Shown: one piece after another, positions 56,866 to 64,000 of the stretch
Position numbering within the stretch: the stretch's first letter is position 1
How the letters are laid out: every line of letters begins with the position of its first letter
Assembly: GCF_044465595.1 (NCBI RefSeq)
Contig: NZ_JBITLV010000001.1
Coordinates: 930,001 to 994,000 of the forward strand
Length of the DNA: 64,000 nucleotides
Direction of reading: 5' to 3'
Origin: Spongisporangium articulatum
GTDB taxonomy: Bacteria > Actinomycetota > Actinomycetes > Actinomycetales > Kineosporiaceae
Notes under the pieces: model-generated
Seen by the model: the letters and a program-made list of their open reading frames with translations, nothing else
The model's database searches: none
Told to the model about the DNA's origin: nothing
Translations under genes and position numbers: made by a program

Positions 56866-58662
56866 TCAGCCCACCCGGCGGCTGAGCCGCCGCCACAGCC
56901 ACGCCTCGGCGACCCGCTCGCCCGTCGCGACGTAGGTCGCCGCGGACGGGCTGGTCAGCGTCGTGGTCAATTCCCGGCGCGCCGCGGAGCCACCCGCGAA
57001 CAGCACCTCGTCCCCGGGGGCCAGGCGCACGTCGTCCCCGGGGCCGATCACCTGAGAACCCTCGCGCGAGAGCAGCAACGGCACGCACGGCAGCCGGCGG
57101 TCGCGCTCGTCGGGGTCGCGCAACATCCCCCCGATGGTGAGCGTCCCGGACGCCAGCCAGTCGCCCAGCGCCGGCGCCTCCGCTGCGGACAGTCGCACCT
57201 TCCACAGATCGGGCAGCTGGTAGCCGCAGCGCCCGGTGAGCCGGTCGAGGATCTCCCGGGCCTCGTCGTCCGACGCGCCGGCGGTGGCCTGCAGGAACCG
57301 CCACAGCAGCGGCGTGCTCAGCCGCGCGTAGGCCTCGAGGGCCACCGACTCGCTCGGCACGAGAACGAGATCCGGTTCCAGGGCCTCGAACAGCGCGGCG
57401 TTGGCGGCCTGGTTCTGCCGGGCCGCGGTGAACAGGTCGGCGTTGTGCCGCCGGGCCGCCGCGACCAGCGACAGGTTGGTGGTGTCGGAGTCGGTGCCGG
57501 CCACGAAACCGACGGCCTCCTCGAGGTGGGCCGCGGTCAACGCTCCGGGTTCGGCGGCTTCGCCGGTGACCAGGTCGACCCCGGTCAGAGCGGGGTCGTC
57601 AGCCAGTTCCGGCTTGGCGTCGACCACGGTCAGGGGCACCCCGGCCCGGCGTAGGTCGGTCACCAGTTCGCGGCCGAAACGCCCGTAGCCGCAGACGATC
57701 CACCGCCCGTCGCGGGGCGGCAGCCGGCGCTCGGGCAGGTCGGCGCCCGGTCCGGACTCGACCCAGCTGAACAGCTGGTAGGCGGACGGCGCCCGCAGGG
57801 CCAGGCGCAGGTGGTCCCCGAAGGTGTCGAACGGGTTGATCACCACCGGGGTTCCGAACGCCGACATGCGGTCCGCCGCCGACGGCGACACCGTTCGGGC
57901 GATCACCGGCAGGTCGGGCCGCAGTAGCGCTGCGCTCATGGTGATGGCCAGGTTGGCCTCGTCGTCGTTGGTGAGTGCGAGTACCGCCTCGCAGAAAGGG
58001 TTTCGCAGGCCGGCGACCTCGAGGTGGCTGGGGTCGGCGGCGTCGGCGACCAGCCCGGGGACGTCCGCCGCGTACGGTTCGATGTCGAGCGAGTCGACCC
58101 GCTCCTCCAGGAGGTCGATGGCCACGAACGAGCGGCCCAGGTCGTCCCAACGGCGGCCGAGCATCTCCCCGGCGTATCCGTAGCCGGCGATGAGCAGGAA
58201 CGGCTCCCGGAGCCGGGCCACCCGGCGGCGGAACTGCTGCATCTGCAGGGCGCGCCGAAAGGCTCTGTCCTGCAACAGGGACAGCAGCGACCCGATGGCG
58301 TAGGCCCAGCCGATCACGGTCAGGTAGATCGACCCGGTGACCCACATCCGCTGGGGGTAGCTGAACGGGTGCGGCAGCTCGCCGAACCCGATCGTGGTGC
58401 CGGTGTAGCTCATGACGTAGAAGGCGTCGAAGAAGCCCAGCCGGCTCGGGCGCCCGGCGCTGTCCACCCCCGGGATCAGCGTCAGGCCGAGCGTCGTGAC
58501 CGAGAAGATGACGATCAGCGCGATCATCGGGGTGCGCATCCGGCGCAGGACGAGGAAGATCGGCGCGCTGTTGCGCGTCGGTGCGTACCGGGCCTCGAAG
58601 CGGGCCTGGAACCGCGCCGCTCGACCGGCGCGGACGGCGTCCCGGCTCTGCTGGAGGCTCAT
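56866..58662 (-). CDS. Potassium channel with two RCK (TrkA) domains
   Basis: The 598-residue protein has two membrane helices flanking a pore with selectivity filter SYTGTTIGFGE (about 85-95). Two Rossmann-type RCK_N domains follow (FLLIAGYGYAGEMLGRRWDD near 155 and GRWIVCGYGRFGRELVTDLR near 320), with RCK_C segments. The filter TIGFGE follows the known TVGYG/TIGFG variants. It should conduct K+ under nucleotide or ion control. The start overlaps the stop of the upstream DUF6394 gene by 4 nt, so the two act together. Confidence 0.93.
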   Translation of the reverse strand: MSLQQSRDAVRAGRAARFQARFEARYAPTRNSAPIFLVLRRMRTPMIALIVIFSVTTLGLTLIPGVDSAGRPSRLGFFDAFYVMSYTGTTIGFGELPHPFSYPQRMWVTGSIYLTVIGWAYAIGSLLSLLQDRAFRRALQMQQFRRRVARLREPFLLIAGYGYAGEMLGRRWDDLGRSFVAIDLLEERVDSLDIEPYAADVPGLVADAADPSHLEVAGLRNPFCEAVLALTNDDEANLAITMSAALLRPDLPVIARTVSPSAADRMSAFGTPVVINPFDTFGDHLRLALRAPSAYQLFSWVESGPGADLPERRLPPRDGRWIVCGYGRFGRELVTDLRRAGVPLTVVDAKPELADDPALTGVDLVTGEAAEPGALTAAHLEEAVGFVAGTDSDTTNLSLVAAARRHNADLFTAARQNQAANAALFEALEPDLVLVPSESVALEAYARLSTPLLWRFLQATAGASDDEAREILDRLTGRCGYQLPDLWKVRLSAAEAPALGDWLASGTLTIGGMLRDPDERDRRLPCVPLLLSREGSQVIGPGDDVRLAPGDEVLFAGGSAARRELTTTLTSPSAATYVATGERVAEAWLWRRLSRRVG

Positions 58663-59045
58663 CGGCGGTGGAATGACACCGTTTCGACCACGAGCAGCAC
58701 GACGGAGACCAGGTTCGCCAGCAGCGCGCCCGCCGACAGCGAGACGACGCTGGCCATGTCGTGCCCCGTGAGCCCCGTCGGTCCGATGTGCGAGGCGTAG
58801 GCCCAGACCAGGGAGGCGGCGATCAGCAGCAGGTCGGCGACGAGGCTGGTGGCCAGGTGCACCGCGCCGATCTGGGTGCGGTCGCCGAACTTCAGGACCG
58901 TCGCGATCAGGCTGACGACGACGGCGGCGAACAGTTCGTACCCGTTGTGCAGTTCGGGCCGGTCGATGTCGCCCACGAAGAACCCGAAGTTCAGGGTGGC
59001 CGCGAGCAGCACGAAGAAGCCGAAGACGACCTTCTCGAGGTTCAC
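58659..59045 (-). CDS. DUF6394-like four-helix membrane protein
   Basis: The 128-residue protein has four membrane helices (about 7-26, 35-52, 60-85, 97-122). Its sequence and position directly before a TrkA-domain K+ channel match the DUF6394 family. It may be an auxiliary channel subunit (inference from the 4-nt overlap and conserved pairing). GTG 59045 is supported by TATCGT on the minus strand (59058 to 59053) 7 nt upstream, a leaderless start. Confidence 0.8.
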   Translation of the reverse strand: MNLEKVVFGFFVLLAATLNFGFFVGDIDRPELHNGYELFAAVVVSLIATVLKFGDRTQIGAVHLATSLVADLLLIAASLVWAYASHIGPTGLTGHDMASVVSLSAGALLANLVSVVLLVVETVSFHRR

Positions 59046-59052
59046 CGGGGTG

Positions 59053-59088
59053 ACGATAACCCGTCGATCACCTCGCGCCAGCTATCGT
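59053..59088. promoter_or_regulatory. Back-to-back leaderless -10 boxes
   Basis: TATCGT occurs on the minus strand at 59058-59053 and on the plus strand at 59083-59088. Each sits 6-7 nt from the start codon of its gene (59045 and 59095). The two promoters lie in a 49-bp gap and must overlap in their -35 regions. Confidence 0.6.
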
Positions 59089-59094
59089 CACCGT

Positions 59095-60543
59095 ATGCGT
59101 CCGGTGATGAGCGCGGTGACAGCAGTGGCCTTGGTGATCGGCGGGCTGGGTGTCGCCGCGGGGCCGGCGGCGGCCGCCGCCTGCGACCCGACGATCCCCG
59201 AGGTGGGCTCCCTCGACGGCGGGGGCGGCCCCGACGTCCCCGTCGGGATGCCCGACCTGGACGAGCTCGACGTGAACTACAGCGCCGCCGACCAGCGCAA
59301 CCTGAAGCGGGCCGACCTGACGGCGCTGAACATCCCGGCCCGGTTCGGCGCCGCGATGACCACCATCGACACCGACCGGGACGGCTGCTCGGAGCTGATC
59401 GTCGGCGCACCCGGCGAGACGGCCGAGGGCGAGCGGGGCGCCTTCGTGGTGCTCAAGGGCTCCGACACCGGGCTCACCACGGCCGGTGCGGTGCTCGAGA
59501 CGGCGCCCACCGCGGGGGACGGGTTCGGGGCGACGCTGGCCTCCGCCTCCCGGTACATCGCCGCCCAGCCCTGGACCGACAGCACCGTGGACCTGTGGGT
59601 CGGGGCACCGAACCGCACGGTGCGCGGGGTCGTCGGCGCCGGGGCCGTCGACCACTACGTCTTCGACAACACCGGCAGCCTCAGCCTGCTGGGCACCCTG
59701 ACGGCCTACTCGCTGGGCGGAAAGCTATACAAGGGGGCTCATTTCGGCGCCGCCCTGAACGCCCGGGGGATCAACACCGTGGCCATCGGCGCTCCGGGCG
59801 ACACCGTCGGCGGGCACGGCAACGCGGGGTCCGTGTGGCAGTTCCGGCTCACCGACGGCGGTTTCCCGACCCAGGTCAAGCACTGGACCCAGAACAGCAA
59901 GGGTTTCCCGGGGGCCGCGGAGACCGGCGACCGGTTCGGCTACTCGCTGGCCGGCGCGACGACCCTGCTGGTCGGCACGCCCTACGAGGACATCGGCAAG
60001 GCCACCAACACCGGCATGGTCACGGCGATCACGGCGTCCGGGAAGGTCACCAACTACACGCAGGACAGCCCCGGGGTGCCGGGCGCGGACGAGACCGGCG
60101 ACCACTTCGGCGCCGCGCTCACCACCGGCACCTGGCTGAGCTGCCAGGAGGTCTCGACGGTCGCGGTCGGGGTGCCGGGCGAGAACATCGGTTCGACGAA
60201 GGACGCCGGGTCGGTGGTGCTGATGCCGTCGAAGGGGTGCGCGGGCGCCCTGCTCACCCAGGGCCGGGGCAAACCGCTGGGTGGGCTGGCCGAGACCGGT
60301 GACGCGGTCGGCTCGGCGCTGACCGTGCTGCGCGGCCGCGACGACTTCGACGAGGACGTCCGCGACCGGCTGGTGATCGGCGCGCCCGGCGAGTCGGTCG
60401 GTTCCGCGGCCGGCGCCGGTGTCGTGGCCGTGCGCGGCGACCACACGGTCACGACGTACACCTACGCCGGGTCGAGCTCGCCGCACCGGAAGTACGGCGC
60501 CGTCCTGGCCGTGCCCGGCGGCGGCTACATGTACTCGAACTAG
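59095..60543 (+). CDS. Secreted FG-GAP repeat (integrin-alpha-like) protein
   Basis: The signal peptide (cleavage near AAAAA-CDP) is followed by about six to seven FG-GAP repeats with motifs RFGAAMTTIDTDRDGCSELI, HFGAALNARGINTVAIGAPG, RFGYSLAGATTLLVGTPYED and DHFGAALTTGTWLS. The DTDRDG loop is a Ca2+ site. The repeats make a beta propeller, probably for binding outside the cell. ATG 59095 lies 6 nt after TATCGT. No membrane anchor or sorting signal is seen at the C-terminus. Confidence 0.88.
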   Translation: MRPVMSAVTAVALVIGGLGVAAGPAAAAACDPTIPEVGSLDGGGGPDVPVGMPDLDELDVNYSAADQRNLKRADLTALNIPARFGAAMTTIDTDRDGCSELIVGAPGETAEGERGAFVVLKGSDTGLTTAGAVLETAPTAGDGFGATLASASRYIAAQPWTDSTVDLWVGAPNRTVRGVVGAGAVDHYVFDNTGSLSLLGTLTAYSLGGKLYKGAHFGAALNARGINTVAIGAPGDTVGGHGNAGSVWQFRLTDGGFPTQVKHWTQNSKGFPGAAETGDRFGYSLAGATTLLVGTPYEDIGKATNTGMVTAITASGKVTNYTQDSPGVPGADETGDHFGAALTTGTWLSCQEVSTVAVGVPGENIGSTKDAGSVVLMPSKGCAGALLTQGRGKPLGGLAETGDAVGSALTVLRGRDDFDEDVRDRLVIGAPGESVGSAAGAGVVAVRGDHTVTTYTYAGSSSPHRKYGAVLAVPGGGYMYSN

Positions 60544-60740
60544 AGCATTCCTCCGCGCAGCGCCGCCTGGACGTTGTCGTTGAGCAGGTCCTTGCCGTTG
60601 TTCGCGTCGGGCCGGTTGTGGAACCGCTCGGCCTCCTTGCGGAGCCGGCGCGTGGCCTTCTTCGCGTCGTAGGCGATGCGTTCGCGCTCGGTCATGGACC
60701 GGCGCCGGTGCCCCGGGACGAGCCTTCCCAACCACGTCAT
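60540..60740 (-). CDS. Small basic hypothetical protein
   Basis: The 66-residue, highly charged helical protein (TERERIAYDAKKATRRLRKE, then NNGKDLLNDNVQAALRGGML) looks genuinely coding: the opposite strand has no gene here. The stop codon overlaps the FG-GAP stop. ATG 60740 gives a basic leader, and ATG at 60695 is an alternative. I do not recognise the family. Confidence 0.6.
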   Translation of the reverse strand: MTWLGRLVPGHRRRSMTERERIAYDAKKATRRLRKEAERFHNRPDANNGKDLLNDNVQAALRGGML

Positions 60741-60936
60741 GGTCCGAGTATGCGCCGGGCGTGGACGCCTTGTCAGGGCCCCAACCGTCGGACGACGTCC
60801 CGCCCGGCCGCCCGGTGGGCACGGTGTGACACAGCACCCGTCCAGCGAGCGCGGTGTCACACCGTGCTCATTCGGGCGCGCGCGGGCGATCGCTCCGGAG
60901 ACGCGCACCGGTCAGCGGCCGTGCCAGGCTGGCCCC

Positions 60937-61893
60937 GTGAGGGTTCTGGTCGCGCCCGACTCCTTCAAGGGCACGTTCACGGCGACCGAGGTGGCCTCGG
61001 CGCTGGCGGAGGGCGTCCGGTCGGTCGGGGCGGAGTCGGTCGAGTGCCCGCTGGCCGACGGGGGCGAGGGCACGGCGACGGTGCTGGCCGGGGCCCTCGG
61101 CGCCCGCATCGTCGACGTCCGCGTGACCGGTCCCCTGGGGGAGCCCGTGACCGGCTGGTTCGGGCTGGCGGACGACGGGACGGCGCTGGTGGAGGCGGCC
61201 ACCGCCTCCGGACTGAGCCTCGTCGACCCGACTCCCGAGACCGCCTGGGCGGCGACCAGCCGGGGTACCGGGGAGCTGATCGCCGCTGCCGTGGCGGCCG
61301 GGGCGAGCCGGGTGCTGCTCGGGGTGGGTGGAAGTGCCTGTACCGACGGCGGTCTCGGGGCGGTCGAGGCGTTGGCCGGGGTCCAGGTCGGGCTCCGGGT
61401 GCTGTGCGACGTGCGGGTGCCCTACGAACGGGCCGCCGAGGTGTTCGGGCCGCAGAAAGGGGCCGACCCGGCCACCGTCGAACGCCTCACCAGCCGCCTG
61501 CACGAGCGCGCCGCCGGCTGGCCCCGCGATCCACGCGGGGCCGAGTTCACCGGCGCCGCAGGTGGTCTGGCCGGCGGCCTGTGGGCGGCAGCCGGCGCCG
61601 AACTGGTCTCGGGGATCGAGGCCGTACTCGACGTCGTGGGTTTCGACGACCTGCTGGCGACGGCGGACCTGGTGGTCACGGGCGAGGGACGCCTCGACGC
61701 GCAGACCGCCCACGGCAAGGTCGTCGCGGGCGTGTGCGCCCGGGCCGGTGCGGCTGGTGTCCCGGTGCTGGCCGTGGTCGGCCGGTGTGACCTCGCGGAG
61801 GAGGAGTGGCGGGCGCTGGGGCTCAGCGCGGTTCTGGTGGGTAGCGATCGGGCCGGGTTGCGGGCCGCGGCCGCCACCCTCCCCAGTTCGTGA
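60937..61893 (+). CDS. Glycerate kinase (GckA/GlxK family)
   Basis: The 318-residue protein starts VRVLVAPDSFKGTFTATEVA and has CPLADGGEGTATVL, GVGGSACTDGGLGAVEALAG and VVTGEGRLDAQTAHGKVVAG, the glycerate-kinase type-1 signatures. It phosphorylates glycerate with ATP, feeding glyoxylate or serine degradation products to glycolysis. GTG 60937 begins the canonical sequence. The last five codons and stop lie in the left arm of a 35-bp inverted repeat. Confidence 0.94.
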   Translation: MRVLVAPDSFKGTFTATEVASALAEGVRSVGAESVECPLADGGEGTATVLAGALGARIVDVRVTGPLGEPVTGWFGLADDGTALVEAATASGLSLVDPTPETAWAATSRGTGELIAAAVAAGASRVLLGVGGSACTDGGLGAVEALAGVQVGLRVLCDVRVPYERAAEVFGPQKGADPATVERLTSRLHERAAGWPRDPRGAEFTGAAGGLAGGLWAAAGAELVSGIEAVLDVVGFDDLLATADLVVTGEGRLDAQTAHGKVVAGVCARAGAAGVPVLAVVGRCDLAEEEWRALGLSAVLVGSDRAGLRAAAATLPSS

Positions 61894-61980
61894 TCATGCA
61901 GAAACCTCGCGCGGCCGACGGAGGTCGGTGACCTCCGGAGGTCTGGCGCGAGGTTTCTGCATGATCACGAACTGGGGAGG
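61878..61980. repeat. Dispersed palindromic element, copy 3: perfect 35-bp inverted repeat
   Basis: The left arm (61878-61912) and right arm (61946-61980) are perfect reverse complements over 35 bp with a 33-bp centre. The centre holds its own hairpin GGAGGTC (61920-61926) with GACCTCC (61930-61936). Both arms contain TGATCATGCAGAAACC. The stop codons of the convergent glycerate kinase and putA genes lie inside the arms, and both proteins end LPSS. Confidence 0.92.
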
Positions 61981-64000
61981 CGGAGGTTGCCGTGCCGGTG
62001 CAGCGTGCGCGACACGGCCTGCTCGCGGGCCCAGCACAGGAGCTCCTGCTCGGGTGACCCCTGCAGGGGCCGCAGGTCCAGGTCGACCCGCGCCTGGGCG
62101 GCCTCGACCAGGAGGCGCTCGGACGGGTCGCCGAAGACCCGCAGCCGGTCGAAATCGCCCGCCCGGCTGAGGAAGTCGGCCACGGACTCGGAGACGGTCG
62201 AGATCTCCAGGCGCACGCCGAGCCGCTCGGCCAGGGCCCGGGCCACGAGGATGTCGCGTGGGTCGGTCGCGGGTTCGGTGCGCAGCAGCACGCCGCGCGG
62301 CAGCGCCCGCAGGCGCAGCAGGTTCTGCTCGCCGACCAGACCGCTGCGGTCCTCGCCGGCCTGCCAGTGCTCCCACAGCGCGCCGACCCGGTCCACGAGA
62401 TCGTCCGCGGGAGTGGGCCACCGGCCCAGCGAGCCGACGTAGAACGGGCCGCCCGCCTTGATCCCCGGCCCGATCGCCGACTGCTTCCAGCCGCCGAACG
62501 GCTGCCGCTGCACGATCGCCCCGGTGATGTGCCGGTTCACGTACGCGTTGCCCGCCTCGACCCGCTCCAGCCACTCCTCGACCTCGCCGTCGTCCAGCGA
62601 GAACAGCCCGGCGGTCAGCCCGAACGGCACCGCGTTCTGCAGCTCCAGCGCCTCGTCCAGCCCCGCCGCGCGCATCACCCCGAGCACCGGCCCGAAGCAC
62701 TCCGTCAGGTGGAAGTGCGAGCCGGGCTGCACCCCCACCTTGACCCCCGGCGACCAGGCCAGCGGGTTCCCGGACAACTGTTCCGGCTCCACGAGCCAGG
62801 TCTCACCCGGTTCGAGCCGGGTCAGGGCCCGGCGCAGGTCACCCTCGGGTTCGCGGACCAGTGGCCCCATCTGGGTCGCCGCGTCGTACCCCGCGCCGAC
62901 GCGCAACGAGCGCACCGCGTCGGCCAGGCGGGTCAGGAACCGGGTGGAGTCGAGCAGGGCACCGTCGACGATGGCCAGGCTGGCCGCCGAACACTTCTGC
63001 CCGGCGTGCCCGAACGCCGAGCGCACCAGGTCGCGGATCGCGTCGTCCAGGTCGGCCGCCGCGGTGATCACGACCGCGTTCTTGCCCGAGGTCTCCGCGT
63101 GCAGGTTCAGCCCGGGCCGCCACGAGCGGAACAGGTGCGCGGTGGCCGACGACCCGGTCAGCACGACCGCGTCCACGTCGGGATGGGTGATCAGCCGGGT
63201 GCCGGCGCTGTCGTCGTCGGTGAGCACCAACTGGAGGACGTCGTCGGGCACCCCGGCCGCCCAGCACTGCTCGGCGAGATGGCGCGCCACGAGCACGGTC
63301 TCAGGGGCCGGCTTCAGGATGACCGACGCCCCCGCGGCCAGCGCGGCGAACACCCCGCCCGCGGGGATGGCGTACGGGAAGTTCCACGGCGCCGCCACGA
63401 CCACCAGGCGGTACGGCTCGAAACCGGGCTCGAGCGACATCCCACACCGGCCGTAGTAGCGGGCGAAGTCGACGGCCTCCGAGACCTCGGGATCGGCCTC
63501 GTGGAACGTCTTCCCGGCGTCGTGGGCCATCACGGCAATGGTCTCGGCACGCTGGGACTGCATCGTCGCGGCCACCGCGTCGAGAACGTCGCACCGTTCC
63601 TGCGGGCTCAGCAGCCGCCAGCGGTCGGCCCCGGCCAGCCCGGCCGCGACGGCCAGCTCGACCTCGCTCTCGCCCACCGCCTGCCAGGTGTAGAGCGGCT
63701 TGCCGCTCGAGGGGTCGACCCCGGGCAGCGCCGTCGTCCGGTCGGTCACCTCGGTACCCGCGATCCGGGCGGTGACCGCGTCGGGGGCGGTGAACTCCGA
63801 GAGGGCGGAGGCGACCGCGATCCGGGTGCTCGGCTGTGTGGGGTCGGCGTCCGACTGGTTCGAGAACGCCTGCCCGGCAGAGTTTTCCGGGCCGGTGCCG
63901 CGGCGGGACACCGCGGGGTCGGCGTGCCGGGCGCGCACCGCGGCCTCGAACCGGGCCCGCTGGTCGGCCCACGCCTCGCCGGTCGTGGTCAGCCCGGGCA
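61965..64000 (-). CDS. putA: Proline utilisation protein PutA, C-terminal part (runs off the window)
   Basis: The frame is open to the right edge, so the N-terminal proline dehydrogenase domain lies outside. Visible is the aldehyde dehydrogenase module: VVVAAPWNFPYAIPAGGVFA, AGASVILKPAPETV, LNLHAETSGKNAVVI (catalytic Glu), FGHAGQKCSAASLAIVDGAL (catalytic Cys) and ECFGPVLGVMRA. It oxidises glutamate-semialdehyde/P5C to glutamate. The leading part, GLTTTGEAWADQRARFEAAV followed by a Gln/Pro linker, is typical of the bifunctional protein. An in-frame GTG at 63938 is not the true start. Confidence 0.93.
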   Translation of the reverse strand, partial: PGLTTTGEAWADQRARFEAAVRARHADPAVSRRGTGPENSAGQAFSNQSDADPTQPSTRIAVASALSEFTAPDAVTARIAGTEVTDRTTALPGVDPSSGKPLYTWQAVGESEVELAVAAGLAGADRWRLLSPQERCDVLDAVAATMQSQRAETIAVMAHDAGKTFHEADPEVSEAVDFARYYGRCGMSLEPGFEPYRLVVVAAPWNFPYAIPAGGVFAALAAGASVILKPAPETVLVARHLAEQCWAAGVPDDVLQLVLTDDDSAGTRLITHPDVDAVVLTGSSATAHLFRSWRPGLNLHAETSGKNAVVITAAADLDDAIRDLVRSAFGHAGQKCSAASLAIVDGALLDSTRFLTRLADAVRSLRVGAGYDAATQMGPLVREPEGDLRRALTRLEPGETWLVEPEQLSGNPLAWSPGVKVGVQPGSHFHLTECFGPVLGVMRAAGLDEALELQNAVPFGLTAGLFSLDDGEVEEWLERVEAGNAYVNRHITGAIVQRQPFGGWKQSAIGPGIKAGGPFYVGSLGRWPTPADDLVDRVGALWEHWQAGEDRSGLVGEQNLLRLRALPRGVLLRTEPATDPRDILVARALAERLGVRLEISTVSESVADFLSRAGDFDRLRVFGDPSERLLVEAAQARVDLDLRPLQGSPEQELLCWAREQAVSRTLHRHGNLRLPSS

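Noticed and set aside
1..64000. CRISPR array, rRNA operon, transposase or phage structural genes
   Set aside because: I looked for regularly spaced 25-40 bp repeats, rRNA core motifs and transposase or capsid signatures and saw none. The only mobile signature is the tRNA-Thr islet.

Overview
The window is high-GC chromosomal DNA (roughly 70% G+C by eye) from an actinomycete. The evidence is gene order, frequent GTG starts, overlapping stop/start codons, many TAnnnT boxes 6-7 nt before a start codon (leaderless mRNAs), a 6C small RNA, a conservon (cvn) operon and a bldG-type anti-sigma pair. The block from about 5.3 to 30.5 kb (HAD phosphatase, 6C RNA, Ssd, Tad pilus genes, bldG pair, hppA, methyltransferase, topA, tmk, holB, S33 protease) is the conserved neighbourhood known from Streptomyces and, in part, Mycobacterium. 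The usual DEAD/DEAH helicase is missing and a secreted lipase sits near its place. I cannot name the genus; it looks like neither Streptomyces nor Mycobacterium.

Layout. 0-6.2 kb: GtrA membrane protein, a large M48-like protein with a broken zinc motif, an orphan LytS-type kinase divergent from a degenerate Fic protein, and a HAD phosphatase. 6.4-10.8 kb: 6C RNA followed by a tightly coupled Tad/Flp pilus operon. 10.9-17.2 kb: secreted lipase, anti-anti-sigma and anti-sigma pair, H+-pumping pyrophosphatase, methyltransferase. 17.3-22.2 kb: cvnABCD conservon on the minus strand. 22.5-30.5 kb: topA, an MFS-thymidylate kinase fusion, holB, and a lipoprotein protease.

30.6-32.1 kb: tRNA-Thr(CGT) with a 1.4-kb islet flanked by a 45-bp direct repeat of the tRNA 3' end. 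It carries an excisionase-like gene and a toxin-antitoxin pair but no integrase. 32.2-38.6 kb is accessory: epoxide hydrolase, MFS exporter with a divergent CGNR regulator, and two TetR/hydrolase pairs, with clear operators between the divergent genes. 38.7-44.8 kb: PucR-type regulator divergent from an acyl-CoA ligase, DUF3556 membrane protein and FAD oxidoreductase operon. 44.9-48.2 kb: gene remnants, a small membrane protein, and a NarL-type two-component system whose control region holds six helically phased GTCCC repeats.

48.2-64 kb: M20 peptidase and PLP decarboxylase-like pair, AraC/GyrI regulator, cold-shock protein, DUF4333 lipoprotein, two mirror-image LysR/EamA pairs, a K+ channel with a DUF6394 partner, a secreted FG-GAP protein, glycerate kinase, and the 3' part of putA. 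Convergent gene ends are usually closed by perfect or near-perfect hairpins. Two of these belong to a dispersed family built on TGATCATGCAGAAAC. The most notable signals are the phased GTCCC array, the integrase-less tRNA islet, the dispersed palindromes and the PucR/ligase/DUF3556 operon.
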